The notes beneath the pieces are model-generated. The model searched no databases, was not told the DNA's origin, and saw only the letters and a program-made list of their open reading frames with translations. From Paracoccaceae bacterium (GTDB lineage Bacteria > Pseudomonadota > Alphaproteobacteria > Rhodobacterales > Rhodobacteraceae), in assembly GCA_016764835.1 (NCBI GenBank), contig JAESRD010000111.1:1-13185 (forward strand): a DNA stretch of 13,185 nucleotides, read 5' to 3'. A program made the translations under genes and the position numbers. Of the stretch, positions 1-7,159 are shown piece by piece (positions within the stretch are counted from its first letter, which is position 1; each line of letters begins with the position of its first letter).

Positions 1-2
1 AG

Positions 3-1649
3 ATCGCCCGTGAGCCGATGAAGGATTACCTGCGCTCAGCGGCTGGCCTGATCAAACAATATGCATGGGCCTTCCCGGCGTTTAAGAAGCCAGAGGGTGC
101 GACCAACCCCATGCAGCTCGACCTCGGCATACTGGATGACGAAGAGCTAGAGGCCATTCTCGACTTCGCATTCCTGCGGTATTTTGATGATTCCGGTCTG
201 TTTGGCACGGTTCAAGAATGTATTTCGCGGGTTGAGCGGCTCAAGAAAATCGGCGTCAATGAGATCGCTTGTCTGATTGATTACGGCATTGCTACTGACA
301 CAGTGCTCGAAAGTTTGCGGCCTTTGGCGCAGGTCGTTGCCGGGTCAAATGCTGGCTCTAGCGGGCAGGTTGCCCCGGCTGATTATTCGATCGCCGCCCA
401 GCTGCGCCGCCACAAAGTGACCCATATGCAATGCACGCCATCAATGGCGCGGATGCTGGTGAGCAATGATGAAAGCCGGGCTGCCCTGCGCGGCCTGACC
501 CATCTGATGATCGGCGGCGAAGCCCTGCCCGGCGCGTTGGTAAGCGAGGTCCAAGAGGCCAGCGACGCCACCGTGCTCAATATGTATGGCCCAACCGAAA
601 CCACGATATGGTCAACAACCCAAGGCGCCAAAACTGGCCCGGCGATTTGCGGCATTGGCCGGCCCATCGCCAATACCTGCGTCTATGTGCTTGATCCGGC
701 GGGCGCGCCGGTGCCCGTTGGCATGGCCGGTGAGCTGTGGATTGGCGGCGCCGGTGTGGCGCGCGGCTATTGGCAGCGGCCAGACCTGACGGCTGAGCGT
801 TTTGTGCCTGATCCGTATCAAGGCGGCGAGGCGCGCATGTACCAAACCGGCGATCTTGTGCGCTGGCGTGCTGACGGGCGGCTCGACTTTATCGGCCGCA
901 CTGACGGACAGGTAAAACTGCGCGGCCACCGTATTGAACTGGGCGAGATCGAAGCCGTGCTTGATGCGCAACCAAACGTGCGCCAAGCTGTTGTGCTTGC
1001 GCGTGATGATATGCCCGGCGGCACCCAGCTTGTCGGCTATGTCTTGGCTGAGAGTGGCTTTGATGAACCCGGGCTCAAAGCGGTGCTAGCCAGTGCTTTG
1101 CCCGCCCATATGGTGCCGTCGCGTATTGTAAAAGTCGCGCGCTTTCCGCTGACGCCAAATAAGAAGATTGACCGCAAAGCCTTGGCCAAACCCGGCCCGG
1201 CGCATCAGGCAGCAGCTGAGGCCGCGCCCGTTACTGGGCCACAAAGTTTTAGCGCGCCGGTGGCAAATGCCGGGGCCGCGTCGAGTTTGCCCGAACTGGC
1301 CAAGATCTGGACCGCGATTTTGGGCGTCACTCCAAATGGCCCGCGCGACAATTTCTTTGATCTTGGCGGACATTCATTGCTCGCGATCCATGTGCACCGT
1401 GAGATCAGAAAAACCCTCGGCGCGGCGAAACTGTCGATCACCGATATTTTCCGCTTCCCACAATTGGGCGCATTGGCCGCAAGGGTAGATGAGATACTCG
1501 GCGCAACAGCAGCCCCGGCGGTGGAGCAGGGTGCCGCCGAACCAACCGGCCCAAGTGATGCGCCCGGTAGTAGCCGGGCCTCGTCACGCGGTGCGGCAAT
1601 GGAGCGTCGCCGGGCAATGCGCGCCAAACGGCAGCAGAGCGGAAGTTGA
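3..1649 (+). CDS. NRPS 3' end: luciferase-like monooxygenase / adenylation / carrier domains (5' truncated by window)
   Basis: This is the C-terminal part of a large nonribosomal peptide synthetase. The frame is open from base 3 (IAREP before the Met at base 18), so the gene starts outside the window. Numbered from that Met, residues 1-105 match the end of the MupA/Atu3671-type FMN-dependent luciferase-like monooxygenase domain found inside NRPSs. The adenylation domain then resumes at about residue 122 and carries A5 (NMYGPTE, 188-194), A6 ([14 protein letters not shown], 238-251), A7 (YQTGDL, 275-280), A8 ([20 protein letters not shown]), A9 (LPAHMVP) and A10 (NKKIDR, catalytic Lys383). A peptidyl carrier domain spans about 425-495, with the phosphopantetheine Ser453 in DLGGHSLL. 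The protein ends in an Ala/Arg-rich tail with no thioesterase, reductase or condensation domain. By-eye alignment to GrsA gives specificity residues Q138, M164, G166, M189, I197, W198 and K383. The first three positions lie upstream of the inserted monooxygenase, so the substrate is unassigned. Confidence 0.93.
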   Translation: MAREPMKDYLRSAAGLIKQYAWAFPAFKKPEGATNPMQLDLGILDDEELEAILDFAFLRYFDDSGLFGTVQECISRVERLKKIGVNEIACLIDYGIATDTVLESLRPLAQVVAGSNAGSSGQVAPADYSIAAQLRRHKVTHMQCTPSMARMLVSNDESRAALRGLTHLMIGGEALPGALVSEVQEASDATVLNMYGPTETTIWSTTQGAKTGPAICGIGRPIANTCVYVLDPAGAPVPVGMAGELWIGGAGVARGYWQRPDLTAERFVPDPYQGGEARMYQTGDLVRWRADGRLDFIGRTDGQVKLRGHRIELGEIEAVLDAQPNVRQAVVLARDDMPGGTQLVGYVLAESGFDEPGLKAVLASALPAHMVPSRIVKVARFPLTPNKKIDRKALAKPGPAHQAAAEAAPVTGPQSFSAPVANAGAASSLPELAKIWTAILGVTPNGPRDNFFDLGGHSLLAIHVHREIRKTLGAAKLSITDIFRFPQLGALAARVDEILGATAAPAVEQGAAEPTGPSDAPGSSRASSRGAAMERRRAMRAKRQQSGS

Positions 1650-2284
1650 CTGAAGCCCAACATATGGCGCGGCTTTGTGGGCCGGATGTTGCGGTGGCGA
1701 TGGCGCAGGCCGGCGCTGGTGATCAGCTGCTACGGCCGGTTGAGGCGGCGGCAATCGCCCGCGCCGTGGCCCCAAGAAAGGCCGAGTTTGCGGCCGGACG
1801 AAGCGCCGCACGCTCGGCAATGTCGCAGTTCGGGCTGGCCCCGGCGGCGATTGCTATGCAGCCAGACCGGTCGCCCGACTGGCCGCAGGGTCTGGCCGGG
1901 TCGATCACCCATGATCAGGGCCTATGTTTGGCCGCCGTGGCGCAAACCAAGAGCTGCCGCGCCGTGGGCATAGATATTGAACCGCTCGCTGAGTTTGACA
2001 GTGAAACCGCTCAAACCGTAGCGCCAGAGCTGCCCACAGACGCCGCACCGCATGATGCGGCAATCGTCTTCTCAATCAAAGAAGCGGTCTATAAAGCGCA
2101 GTATCCGTTGAGCCAAGAAGTATTGAATTTTGACGCATTAGAAGTGGTGCTCGACAAGAAGCATGCCAAATTTGCGGCGCGTTTTTGCCAATCTGCAGGG
2201 CCTATATCGGCGGGCACTCTTTGGCATGGGCGTTATGAATGTGTAGCGGGAAGGGTATTTTCAGCCATGATTGTACCGGCCTAA
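1646..2284 (+). CDS. 4'-phosphopantetheinyl transferase (EntD/Sfp superfamily)
   Basis: This 212-residue enzyme would move 4'-phosphopantetheine from CoA to the carrier-domain serine of the NRPS just upstream. Family marks are the basic segment RKAEFAAGRSAARSAM near residue 44, the P-x-W-P-x-G-L-x-G-SITH block around residues 77-91, the Mg-binding GIDIE motif and the FSIKEAVYKAQYP motif. The length suits the EntD-like group. The start is uncertain. TTG at 1646 overlaps the NRPS stop in a TTGA overlap but has a GGAAG directly against it, which is poor spacing. ATG at 1664 also lacks a strong ribosome site. Either way the two genes are translationally coupled and probably form one transcript, so this is likely the dedicated activator of the NRPS. 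Confidence 0.92.
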   Translation: MTEAQHMARLCGPDVAVAMAQAGAGDQLLRPVEAAAIARAVAPRKAEFAAGRSAARSAMSQFGLAPAAIAMQPDRSPDWPQGLAGSITHDQGLCLAAVAQTKSCRAVGIDIEPLAEFDSETAQTVAPELPTDAAPHDAAIVFSIKEAVYKAQYPLSQEVLNFDALEVVLDKKHAKFAARFCQSAGPISAGTLWHGRYECVAGRVFSAMIVPA

Positions 2285-2285
2285 A

Positions 2286-2375
2286 GCGCGATCCCAACGC
2301 AGGTTGGGATAATTGCGCGAAGAGTACGAGCGCGATCCCAACGCAGGTTGGGACAAAACTGCGCGAAAAATACGA
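2286..2375. repeat. Two tandem direct repeats, each with a perfect palindrome
   Basis: Two head-to-tail copies (2286-2329 and 2330-2375, 44 and 46 bases) begin with an identical GCGCGATCCCAACGCAGG and end in TACGA. Each contains an inverted repeat with a GCAG loop: ATCCCAAC/GTTGGGAT at 2291-2298/2303-2310, and TCCCAAC/GTTGGGA at 2336-2342/2347-2353. They lie one base after the phosphopantetheinyl transferase stop. The design (conserved palindrome, spacer, tandem copies between genes) resembles REP-type intergenic repeats. They might also act as transcription stops or mRNA 3' stabilisers, but neither is followed by a long T run. Confidence 0.85.
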
Positions 2376-2380
2376 ACGGC

Positions 2381-2395
2381 CCCCAAGATTTGGGG
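2381..2395. repeat. Third, diverged palindrome of the repeat array
   Basis: CCCCAA (2381-2386) and TTGGGG (2390-2395) form a six-pair inverted repeat with a GAT loop. It sits 45 bases after the second palindrome, close to the 44-base step between the first two. It is followed by TACGA at 2402-2406, the same pentamer that closes the other two units. The sequence differs but the fold and spacing are kept. Its 17-base core (2384-2400) recurs with two mismatches at 2459-2475. Confidence 0.65.
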
Positions 2396-2528
2396 CAAGT
2401 ATACGACCGCCCAACGCCAGACTATCGGCTACAGGCGCAATTTGAGCGGCGATCAGCGCAAGATTGGGGGCAATTGTGGCGCTGGTTTCCATATTGTAAA
2501 CAGCCCGTTTCCAGCTAACACGATCAAA

Positions 2529-2566
2529 ACTATAGAAATTTGCGATAAATTAGTTTAGATTATGTT
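2529..2566 (+). promoter_or_regulatory. Possible promoter region for the chain-length gene
   Basis: This is an AT-rich stretch in an otherwise GC-rich region. TTGCGA (2540-2545) could serve as a -35 box and TATGTT (2561-2566) as a -10 box, but the spacer is only 15 bases. The placement upstream of the GTG start, after the repeat array, is sensible. The boxes themselves are weak. Confidence 0.25.
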
Positions 2567-2636
2567 CTGGGTGTGGCGGCATGAGTAAGCGCGCTGGTTC
2601 GGCCATTGGCCTGAGCCGGTGGTGCTGATGCAGGCT

Positions 2637-2642
2637 TAGGAG
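2637..2642 (+). promoter_or_regulatory. Ribosome binding site deciding the GTG start at 2649
   Basis: TAGGAG lies six bases before GTG 2649. It supports this non-ATG start, and the reading frame has no good Met near the expected N-terminus. Confidence 0.7.
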
Positions 2643-2648
2643 TTCGAC

Positions 2649-3959
2649 GTGTCACAATTCACATCCCCCAAGGGGTTGCTGCGTATTTTCTTACGCCGCA
2701 GCTGGATCGTTTTGCTGATCTTGCTCATTGGCATCCCTTGTTCGCTTTGGTTTGCGGTCAATCAACCGCGGCTTTTCGAGGCAACGGCGGTTATTCAGAT
2801 CGAAGCACCGCAGATCATTGATCGCCAGACGGGTCTTGCCACCAGCTCGACGGCCAATAACCAACTCGAACTGATTGAGCAAAAGCTGATGTCACGCGAT
2901 TCGATGATCTCGATCATCAGTCAATTTGATCTTTTCGGTGCGGAAATGCTCGAAGTTGAAAAAGTCGCGCAGCTACGGCAATCTATTAGCATCCTTGAAA
3001 TCGTCGACCCGGCGCAGGCCTACCGTCCTGATGTGCAGCCCTCTGGCTTGCTGATCACCGTGCGGCTCGGCGACGCTGACCAAGCCGCCGCCGTGGCCAA
3101 TGAAATGCTCGACAGTATCTTGGCGGAATCTGCCCGGCGCAGCGCAGACCGCGCGGCGCGAACGCTTGAGTTTTTCTTGGCGGAGGAAGAGCGCGTCAAC
3201 GCTGAAATCGTCAATCTCGAAGCTGAGTTCGCCCGTTTTAAGCAAGAGCATGCGGCCTCGCTGCCAGACAATATCGTCGCCCAGCGTCAGCAATTGTCGC
3301 GTTTTACCGAGGCGCAGATTGAGATTGACCAGCAGACGATCGAGTTCGAAATCTCTGCCGACCGTTTGCGCGATGAGGAGCGCCAGCGTCAGGCATCATT
3401 GTTTGAGCAGCAGCGCGAACTGATCGTGGCCAATGTTGCCCGGATCGAAACAGCGCTTGCGCGCGGCCCAGAAGTTGAGCGCCAGTATAATGCGATTTTT
3501 CGCCAGCTGACCCAATTGCAGGACCAATACGTGGTGATCACCACCCGGCGGACAGAAGCGGCCATGACCCATCTGATCGAAGCACAGGATCAAGCCTCGC
3601 GCTTTGAGGTGCTTGAACGCGCCGATGTGCCGGCGTTTTCAGTCTCGGCCAGCCGCAAGAAGATCGCAATTGCTGGTCTGGCTGCGACGACAATTTTGGC
3701 CATAACTGCGGCTCTGCTGGCCGAGGCCATGAGCCCGGCTATTCGCACCGCCGCACAGCTTGAGCGTCAGCTCGGTGTTGAGCCGGTCATCGTCATCCCA
3801 GAGCTGCGGTCTGGCCGTCAGCGCTGGGCGCGGCGGATGATGTGGCTGGTTGGCGTTGGCGGTTTGGCGGCGGTGTTGTTTGCACTGTTTCGTGGCCGCT
3901 GGGACCAGATACTGAGTCTCGTGCCCGGTGGGCTAGGCTCGACAACCGGCATGCAGTAA
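2649..3959 (+). CDS. Chain-length determinant / polysaccharide co-polymerase (Wzz/GumC family)
   Basis: This 436-residue inner-membrane protein belongs to the Wzz/GumC co-polymerase group that sets chain length and couples polymerisation to export. Residues 18-37 are the first membrane span, followed by the typical LFEATAVIQIE entry into a periplasmic domain. Residues 160-320 are rich in Glu, Gln, Arg and Ala and look coiled-coil. A second span covers 337-361, followed by the PAIRTAAQLERQLGVEPVIV segment typical of the cytoplasmic side. A third hydrophobic segment (397-414) lies near the C-terminus, which many family members lack. The usual Pro-rich stretch before the second span is reduced to ADVPAFSVSASR. 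There is no fused kinase domain; a separate tyrosine kinase is encoded convergently just downstream. A good ribosome site supports the GTG start. Confidence 0.9.
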   Translation: MSQFTSPKGLLRIFLRRSWIVLLILLIGIPCSLWFAVNQPRLFEATAVIQIEAPQIIDRQTGLATSSTANNQLELIEQKLMSRDSMISIISQFDLFGAEMLEVEKVAQLRQSISILEIVDPAQAYRPDVQPSGLLITVRLGDADQAAAVANEMLDSILAESARRSADRAARTLEFFLAEEERVNAEIVNLEAEFARFKQEHAASLPDNIVAQRQQLSRFTEAQIEIDQQTIEFEISADRLRDEERQRQASLFEQQRELIVANVARIETALARGPEVERQYNAIFRQLTQLQDQYVVITTRRTEAAMTHLIEAQDQASRFEVLERADVPAFSVSASRKKIAIAGLAATTILAITAALLAEAMSPAIRTAAQLERQLGVEPVIVIPELRSGRQRWARRMMWLVGVGGLAAVLFALFRGRWDQILSLVPGGLGSTTGMQ

Positions 3960-3981
3960 CCGCGCATACCGGCCGATGAAA

Positions 3982-4021
3982 CAACAAAGGCCCGGCCAAT
4001 TATATGGCCGGGCCTTTGTTG
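3982..4021. terminator. Bidirectional intrinsic terminator between convergent genes
   Basis: A perfect 17-bp inverted repeat (3982-3998 with 4005-4021, loop ATTATA) sits between the stops of the chain-length gene (3959) and the kinase gene (4049). The stem core is GGCCCGGCC/GGCCGGGCC, and the outer part is AT-rich (CAACAAA/TTTGTTG), so each strand ends its stem with a T-rich run. That symmetry suits termination from both sides. Confidence 0.85.
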
Positions 4022-4048
4022 CTTGTAGCTGCCAATCTGTGGGCCGTT

Positions 4049-4939
4049 CTAGTAATTATAGTTATATTGCTCAGTGTCTTGGGCCTTGTTCAGCACGATC
4101 CCAATAATCGGTACATCATCACCAAGCCTGCGGGTAACTTCGCGCACTTCCTTGGCCTTGGTGATGCCGCCACCGACAACCAGCAGCACGCAGTCAAACT
4201 GCGGCCGCAGCGCTAGAACGTCGTCTTGCGCCAGTGCGGGTGGCATGTCGTAAATCACGAAGTCAGGCTGATAGTCGGCCTGCATTTGGGCCAGAACATT
4301 GGCCGTTTCGGGCTGCTGAAACAACTCGGCTGCATAGGCTTCGGCGCGGTCATTGAGACCAATTGCTAGGTTCTTGCCAATGTTGAGCTTGTTCTCACCT
4401 ACACGGCGCAGAAATACGCTGGCCGGGGTTTCGCCGCGCAAAAACTTACCCGTATTCGTGTCAGGTTTGATCCCGAAATACCGCGACAGGCCGGAATGGC
4501 GCAGGTCGGTTTCCAGCAATAATGTCCGGCAATTATCATAGCGCGACAGGGTGATGGCCAGATTGGCCGAGGTAAAACTTTTACCACAGCCGCGTGTCGG
4601 CGATGTAACAGCCAGCCGGGTCCAGCCATGCTCGGCCATGGCCTGCACCAAACGGGCGCGCAGCACGTCAAACGCGGCATGGGCAGGATCGGTCCGGTGC
4701 GCGGTAATCACAAGATTGCGGGCCAAAGCTTCGGCATGGACCGGCAGCTCTTGCAGCGCGTCCCATAGCTCATCAGCATTGGTGCTGGTATCTTGGCCCC
4801 CGGTCAGCTTTTCGCGGATCTGCCCCGGCGTTTCTGGCGGCGGCAGATCATATTTGGCGATCTCAGCCAGCAGCCGAGCGCGGTCATCAGGGTCCAGCCG
4901 CGGGCGGCGGGCGCGTCGTTTTACAACTGTATCGTTCAT
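4049..4939 (-). CDS. CpsD/Wzc-type bacterial tyrosine kinase ATPase domain
   Basis: This 296-residue cytoplasmic protein matches the stand-alone kinase half of BY-kinases, which partner a Wzz-like membrane activator in capsule or exopolysaccharide export. Walker A is SPTRGCGKS (113-121, Lys120). Walker A' is LLLETDLR (140-147, Asp145), with Glu-Thr where most members have Asp-Ala. Walker B is VIYDMPP (228-234, Asp231). The C-terminus ends in YNYNY (Tyr292, 294, 296), a very short version of the tyrosine cluster that is autophosphorylated. The EX2RX2R oligomerisation motif is replaced by AAFDVLR (88-94). Residues 1-75 are a charged extension without membrane spans. The ATG has a GAGG site seven to eight bases upstream. 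It is the last gene of the minus-strand operon and presumably works with the chain-length protein encoded convergently. Confidence 0.9.
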   Translation of the reverse strand: MNDTVVKRRARRPRLDPDDRARLLAEIAKYDLPPPETPGQIREKLTGGQDTSTNADELWDALQELPVHAEALARNLVITAHRTDPAHAAFDVLRARLVQAMAEHGWTRLAVTSPTRGCGKSFTSANLAITLSRYDNCRTLLLETDLRHSGLSRYFGIKPDTNTGKFLRGETPASVFLRRVGENKLNIGKNLAIGLNDRAEAYAAELFQQPETANVLAQMQADYQPDFVIYDMPPALAQDDVLALRPQFDCVLLVVGGGITKAKEVREVTRRLGDDVPIIGIVLNKAQDTEQYNYNY

Positions 4940-5041
4940 GTTTTGCCTCGCGGAGGCTGGCTTGGTGCCAGCACGGGTTCCCTCTGTTTAAACGAGGGAG
5001 TTTGTCAGAAATAAGCCGGTGCGCGGGTGCTGCTTGGGCTT
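4940..5041 (-). promoter_or_regulatory. Kinase leader with three small hairpins, one masking the ribosome site
   Basis: These 102 bases precede the kinase gene. On the + strand the inverted repeats are GCCTC/GAGGC (4945-4949/4953-4957, loop GCG), GCTGGC/GCCAGC (4956-4961/4967-4972) and TCCCTC/GAGGGA (4979-4984/4994-4999, around GTTTAAAC). In the minus-strand transcript the GAGGC of the first hairpin is the Shine-Dalgarno sequence, so that hairpin would pair it away. The first and second hairpins share two bases, so they compete. I see no clear internal promoter. The folds are short and their function is an inference. Confidence 0.4.
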
Positions 5042-7147
5042 CTAGATGCCAAACAAACCGGCCTCATCAATGGCCCGGCGCAAAAACGCCTCGTAGCTTT
5101 GCTCAGGCTGCCAGCCGAGCAGCGCCTTTGGTAGCCGGTTGTCAAACGGTGAAAGATGCCCGCGCGAGCGCCAGTCAGCCAGCGACGGTCTTTGCGCATC
5201 GGCCCGTTTGAGCACATGCTTCTTGAGCACATATTTGGCGCCATCAGCGGCCCACATTGTGCCGAGCGAGCCTGAGCCGACGCTCAACTTGGCCCCCATG
5301 CGCTGATGAATGGCAGCAAAATAGCCGCGCCCGGTCAGCATCGGCTCGCCGATCAGGTTAAAGCTGCGGCCAATAGCGTCTTCGTGGTCCATCATCGCAA
5401 TCAGCCCTGATGAGATGTCATCTGACAGCACGAATGGCGGTATATTATTGCCGTCACCCCAGAGTTTTACAGCGCCGGCCCCATGCCAGCGGCCAATACC
5501 CCAGTGTTGCAGCGGCCCGCCGGGGCCGACGACAATGCCGGGTCGGGCAATGGTCAGAGGTAGGCCCATATCATTATGCAGCGCGATCAGTTGGCGTTCG
5601 CATTCGGCCTTTGATCGGGCATAAATATTGCGCGCCGACATGTCGCCAAAAGCGGTGTCTTCGGTGATGGTCTCGTCGGGGTCAGACATGTCATATGAGG
5701 CGATTGTGCCGGTATAGATCAACCGGCCCACGCCTGCATCCATCGCCGCATTGGCAATGGCCGTGGCGGTGCCAACATCGTTTTTCAGCGCCGCTTCCCA
5801 GCTGTCATCCATCGATTTCGCAAGGTTAAACACCGCCTTCATGCCGCGCATAGCCTCGGTCAGCGCCTCGGTATCTGACAGCGAGACAGGCACGGTTTCG
5901 ACATGGTCGGCAATGTCACCGAACGGCCCGGTGCGGCCCCGGCTGAGCACGCGCACATCATGGCCATGGGCGACAAGCGCGCGGGTTAAATTGCGGCCAA
6001 TAAAGCCGGTGCCGCCAATGACCATAACATCGGGCTTCGGTGTGCCAAGAGCTACCCTCGGCGCGGGCAGGTTGGGCATGAAACCCAGCGTATCATCAAT
6101 GGCTTGCATCACGTCTACCGCCGCCTCAGCGCCAAAGCGCGGGTCGGCTTCGCCCGCTGCCAGCCCGTCATAAAACGCCTGCGCAGCACCGGCAAAACTC
6201 AGCCCGTAAGGCGACTTGCGGTTAAGCGATAGCGTTTGGCGGGTGGCGTTTACCACACCTTCGCGCAGGTGGCGGGCTGAGGCGCCGAGCTGGTTGAGCA
6301 GCGGGTTCAAGATCAGGTCGGCCGTGCTGGTCCGCGCCAGTGTCAGCACATCATTGGCATAGTCGAGCCGGGCCATGGCGGATGAGCCGCGCACAGTCAA
6401 CGACCGGTCATCATGGGTCTCGGCCAGCGACAGGTTGATGGTGACATCAACCGCCCCGGCGCGGGCCAATATGCGCCAGCTTTGGTGACGAATGCCGCCG
6501 CCGGGCAGGGTGACCGGTTGACCAAGCTGGAGCGATAGAACCTCGAGCGGACCGAACAGATCAATGGCAAAAGCGTAGGCATGTGGCCCCAACTCCAGCA
6601 GCAGGTTCTTAGGCTCGCGCATCAGCCAGATACCATAAGGCCCTGAGCGTAGCGGCCCGAGCGGAAACGCCCAATCAACCTGCACCGAACTAACGCGGCC
6701 CAGCTCGCCCGCGCGCAGCTTGTCCTTGAGCCGCACATAGCCCGGAACGCCAAGGAAATTATGCCCAGCGCAGAAAATCATGCCCGCCTTTTGCGCCGCA
6801 TCTGCCATCGTGCGGGTGTCATCAGCGCTCAGCGCCACCGGCTTTTCGACCAAGCAATGCAGCCCGCCGGCAAAACAGGTCAGGGCGATTTCTTTGTGCA
6901 AATGTGGCGGGGTCAAAATATGCGCGGCATCGGCCACATCGGCGGCGATCATCTCCTCAACCGAGGCAAATGTTGGCACATTATGCGCGGCCCCCAGGGC
7001 AGCAGCGGCGGCGGGCGACGGATCAACCACAGCGCTCAGCTGCGCATTGCTCACCGATTTGAGCGCCGCGGCATGCCAGTCAGCAATATAGCCAGCCCCG
7101 ATAAGAGCGGTGCGAAAGGGGCGGGAAGAGGCGGAAAGATCTGACAA
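5042..7147 (-). CDS. Fused Gfo/Idh/MocA oxidoreductase - SDR epimerase/dehydratase
   Basis: This 701-residue protein joins two NAD(P)-dependent sugar enzymes. Residues 11-350 are Gfo/Idh/MocA type, with the Rossmann loop GAGYIA (17-22), the EKP motif (101-103) supplying the conserved lysine, and ELGPHAYAFAIDL (185-197) at the usual place of the catalytic histidine. After a short Pro-rich linker (358-372), residues 373-701 are an extended SDR with GGTGFIG (378-384), a YTGT strand (478-481) and the catalytic pair in YARSK (Tyr509, Lys513). Both active sites look intact, so it probably performs two steps on one nucleotide sugar. The substrate cannot be told from sequence. The start is TTG at 7147, supported by AAGGA seven bases upstream; the gap to the GT2 gene is ten bases. 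The same operon also encodes the two activities as separate proteins. Confidence 0.92.
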   Translation of the reverse strand: MSDLSASSRPFRTALIGAGYIADWHAAALKSVSNAQLSAVVDPSPAAAAALGAAHNVPTFASVEEMIAADVADAAHILTPPHLHKEIALTCFAGGLHCLVEKPVALSADDTRTMADAAQKAGMIFCAGHNFLGVPGYVRLKDKLRAGELGRVSSVQVDWAFPLGPLRSGPYGIWLMREPKNLLLELGPHAYAFAIDLFGPLEVLSLQLGQPVTLPGGGIRHQSWRILARAGAVDVTINLSLAETHDDRSLTVRGSSAMARLDYANDVLTLARTSTADLILNPLLNQLGASARHLREGVVNATRQTLSLNRKSPYGLSFAGAAQAFYDGLAAGEADPRFGAEAAVDVMQAIDDTLGFMPNLPAPRVALGTPKPDVMVIGGTGFIGRNLTRALVAHGHDVRVLSRGRTGPFGDIADHVETVPVSLSDTEALTEAMRGMKAVFNLAKSMDDSWEAALKNDVGTATAIANAAMDAGVGRLIYTGTIASYDMSDPDETITEDTAFGDMSARNIYARSKAECERQLIALHNDMGLPLTIARPGIVVGPGGPLQHWGIGRWHGAGAVKLWGDGNNIPPFVLSDDISSGLIAMMDHEDAIGRSFNLIGEPMLTGRGYFAAIHQRMGAKLSVGSGSLGTMWAADGAKYVLKKHVLKRADAQRPSLADWRSRGHLSPFDNRLPKALLGWQPEQSYEAFLRRAIDEAGLFGI

Positions 7148-7154
7148 AGCGGCG

Positions 7155-7159
7155 TCCTT
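7155..7159 (-). promoter_or_regulatory. Ribosome binding site deciding the TTG start at 7147
   Basis: On the minus strand AAGGA lies seven bases before TTG 7147 and overlaps the TAA stop of the upstream GT2 gene. This supports the unusual TTG start and suggests translational coupling. Confidence 0.65.

Larger units (their letters stand above)
2285..2648. other. Intergenic region with repeats and leader hairpin, no gene
   Basis: These 364 bases hold no convincing gene. The left half (2285-2475) is a set of degenerate palindromic repeats described separately. Bases 2520-2566 are clearly AT-richer than the rest of the window and are the likeliest place for a promoter of the chain-length gene. 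Further down, GGTTCGGCC (2596-2604) and GGCCTGAGCC (2608-2617) can fold into a nine-pair hairpin with one bulged T and an ATT loop, about 31 bases before the GTG start. A 15-codon open frame starts at ATG 2581 and covers this hairpin. It has no good ribosome site and I do not call it a gene. Confidence 0.6.

Noticed and set aside
612..986. 124-residue minus-strand frame within the NRPS
   Set aside because: Shadow of the adenylation domain, with no ribosome site or recognisable motif.
2286..2406. Possible CRISPR array
   Set aside because: Only two close copies exist, the spacers are similar to each other, and no cas genes are present.
2313..2558. 81-residue open frame across the repeat array, with DPNAGWD-like repeated peptides
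   Set aside because: The repetition comes from the palindromic DNA repeats, appears in two frames at once, and has no ribosome site; it is not a protein signal.
4551..4991. 146-residue + strand open frame
   Set aside because: Antisense to the kinase gene whose Walker motifs are clear; no family features of its own.
4979..4999. Internal terminator between the fused oxidoreductase and the kinase
   Set aside because: The six-pair stem around GTTTAAAC has no T run on the minus-strand side; kept only as a possible leader hairpin.
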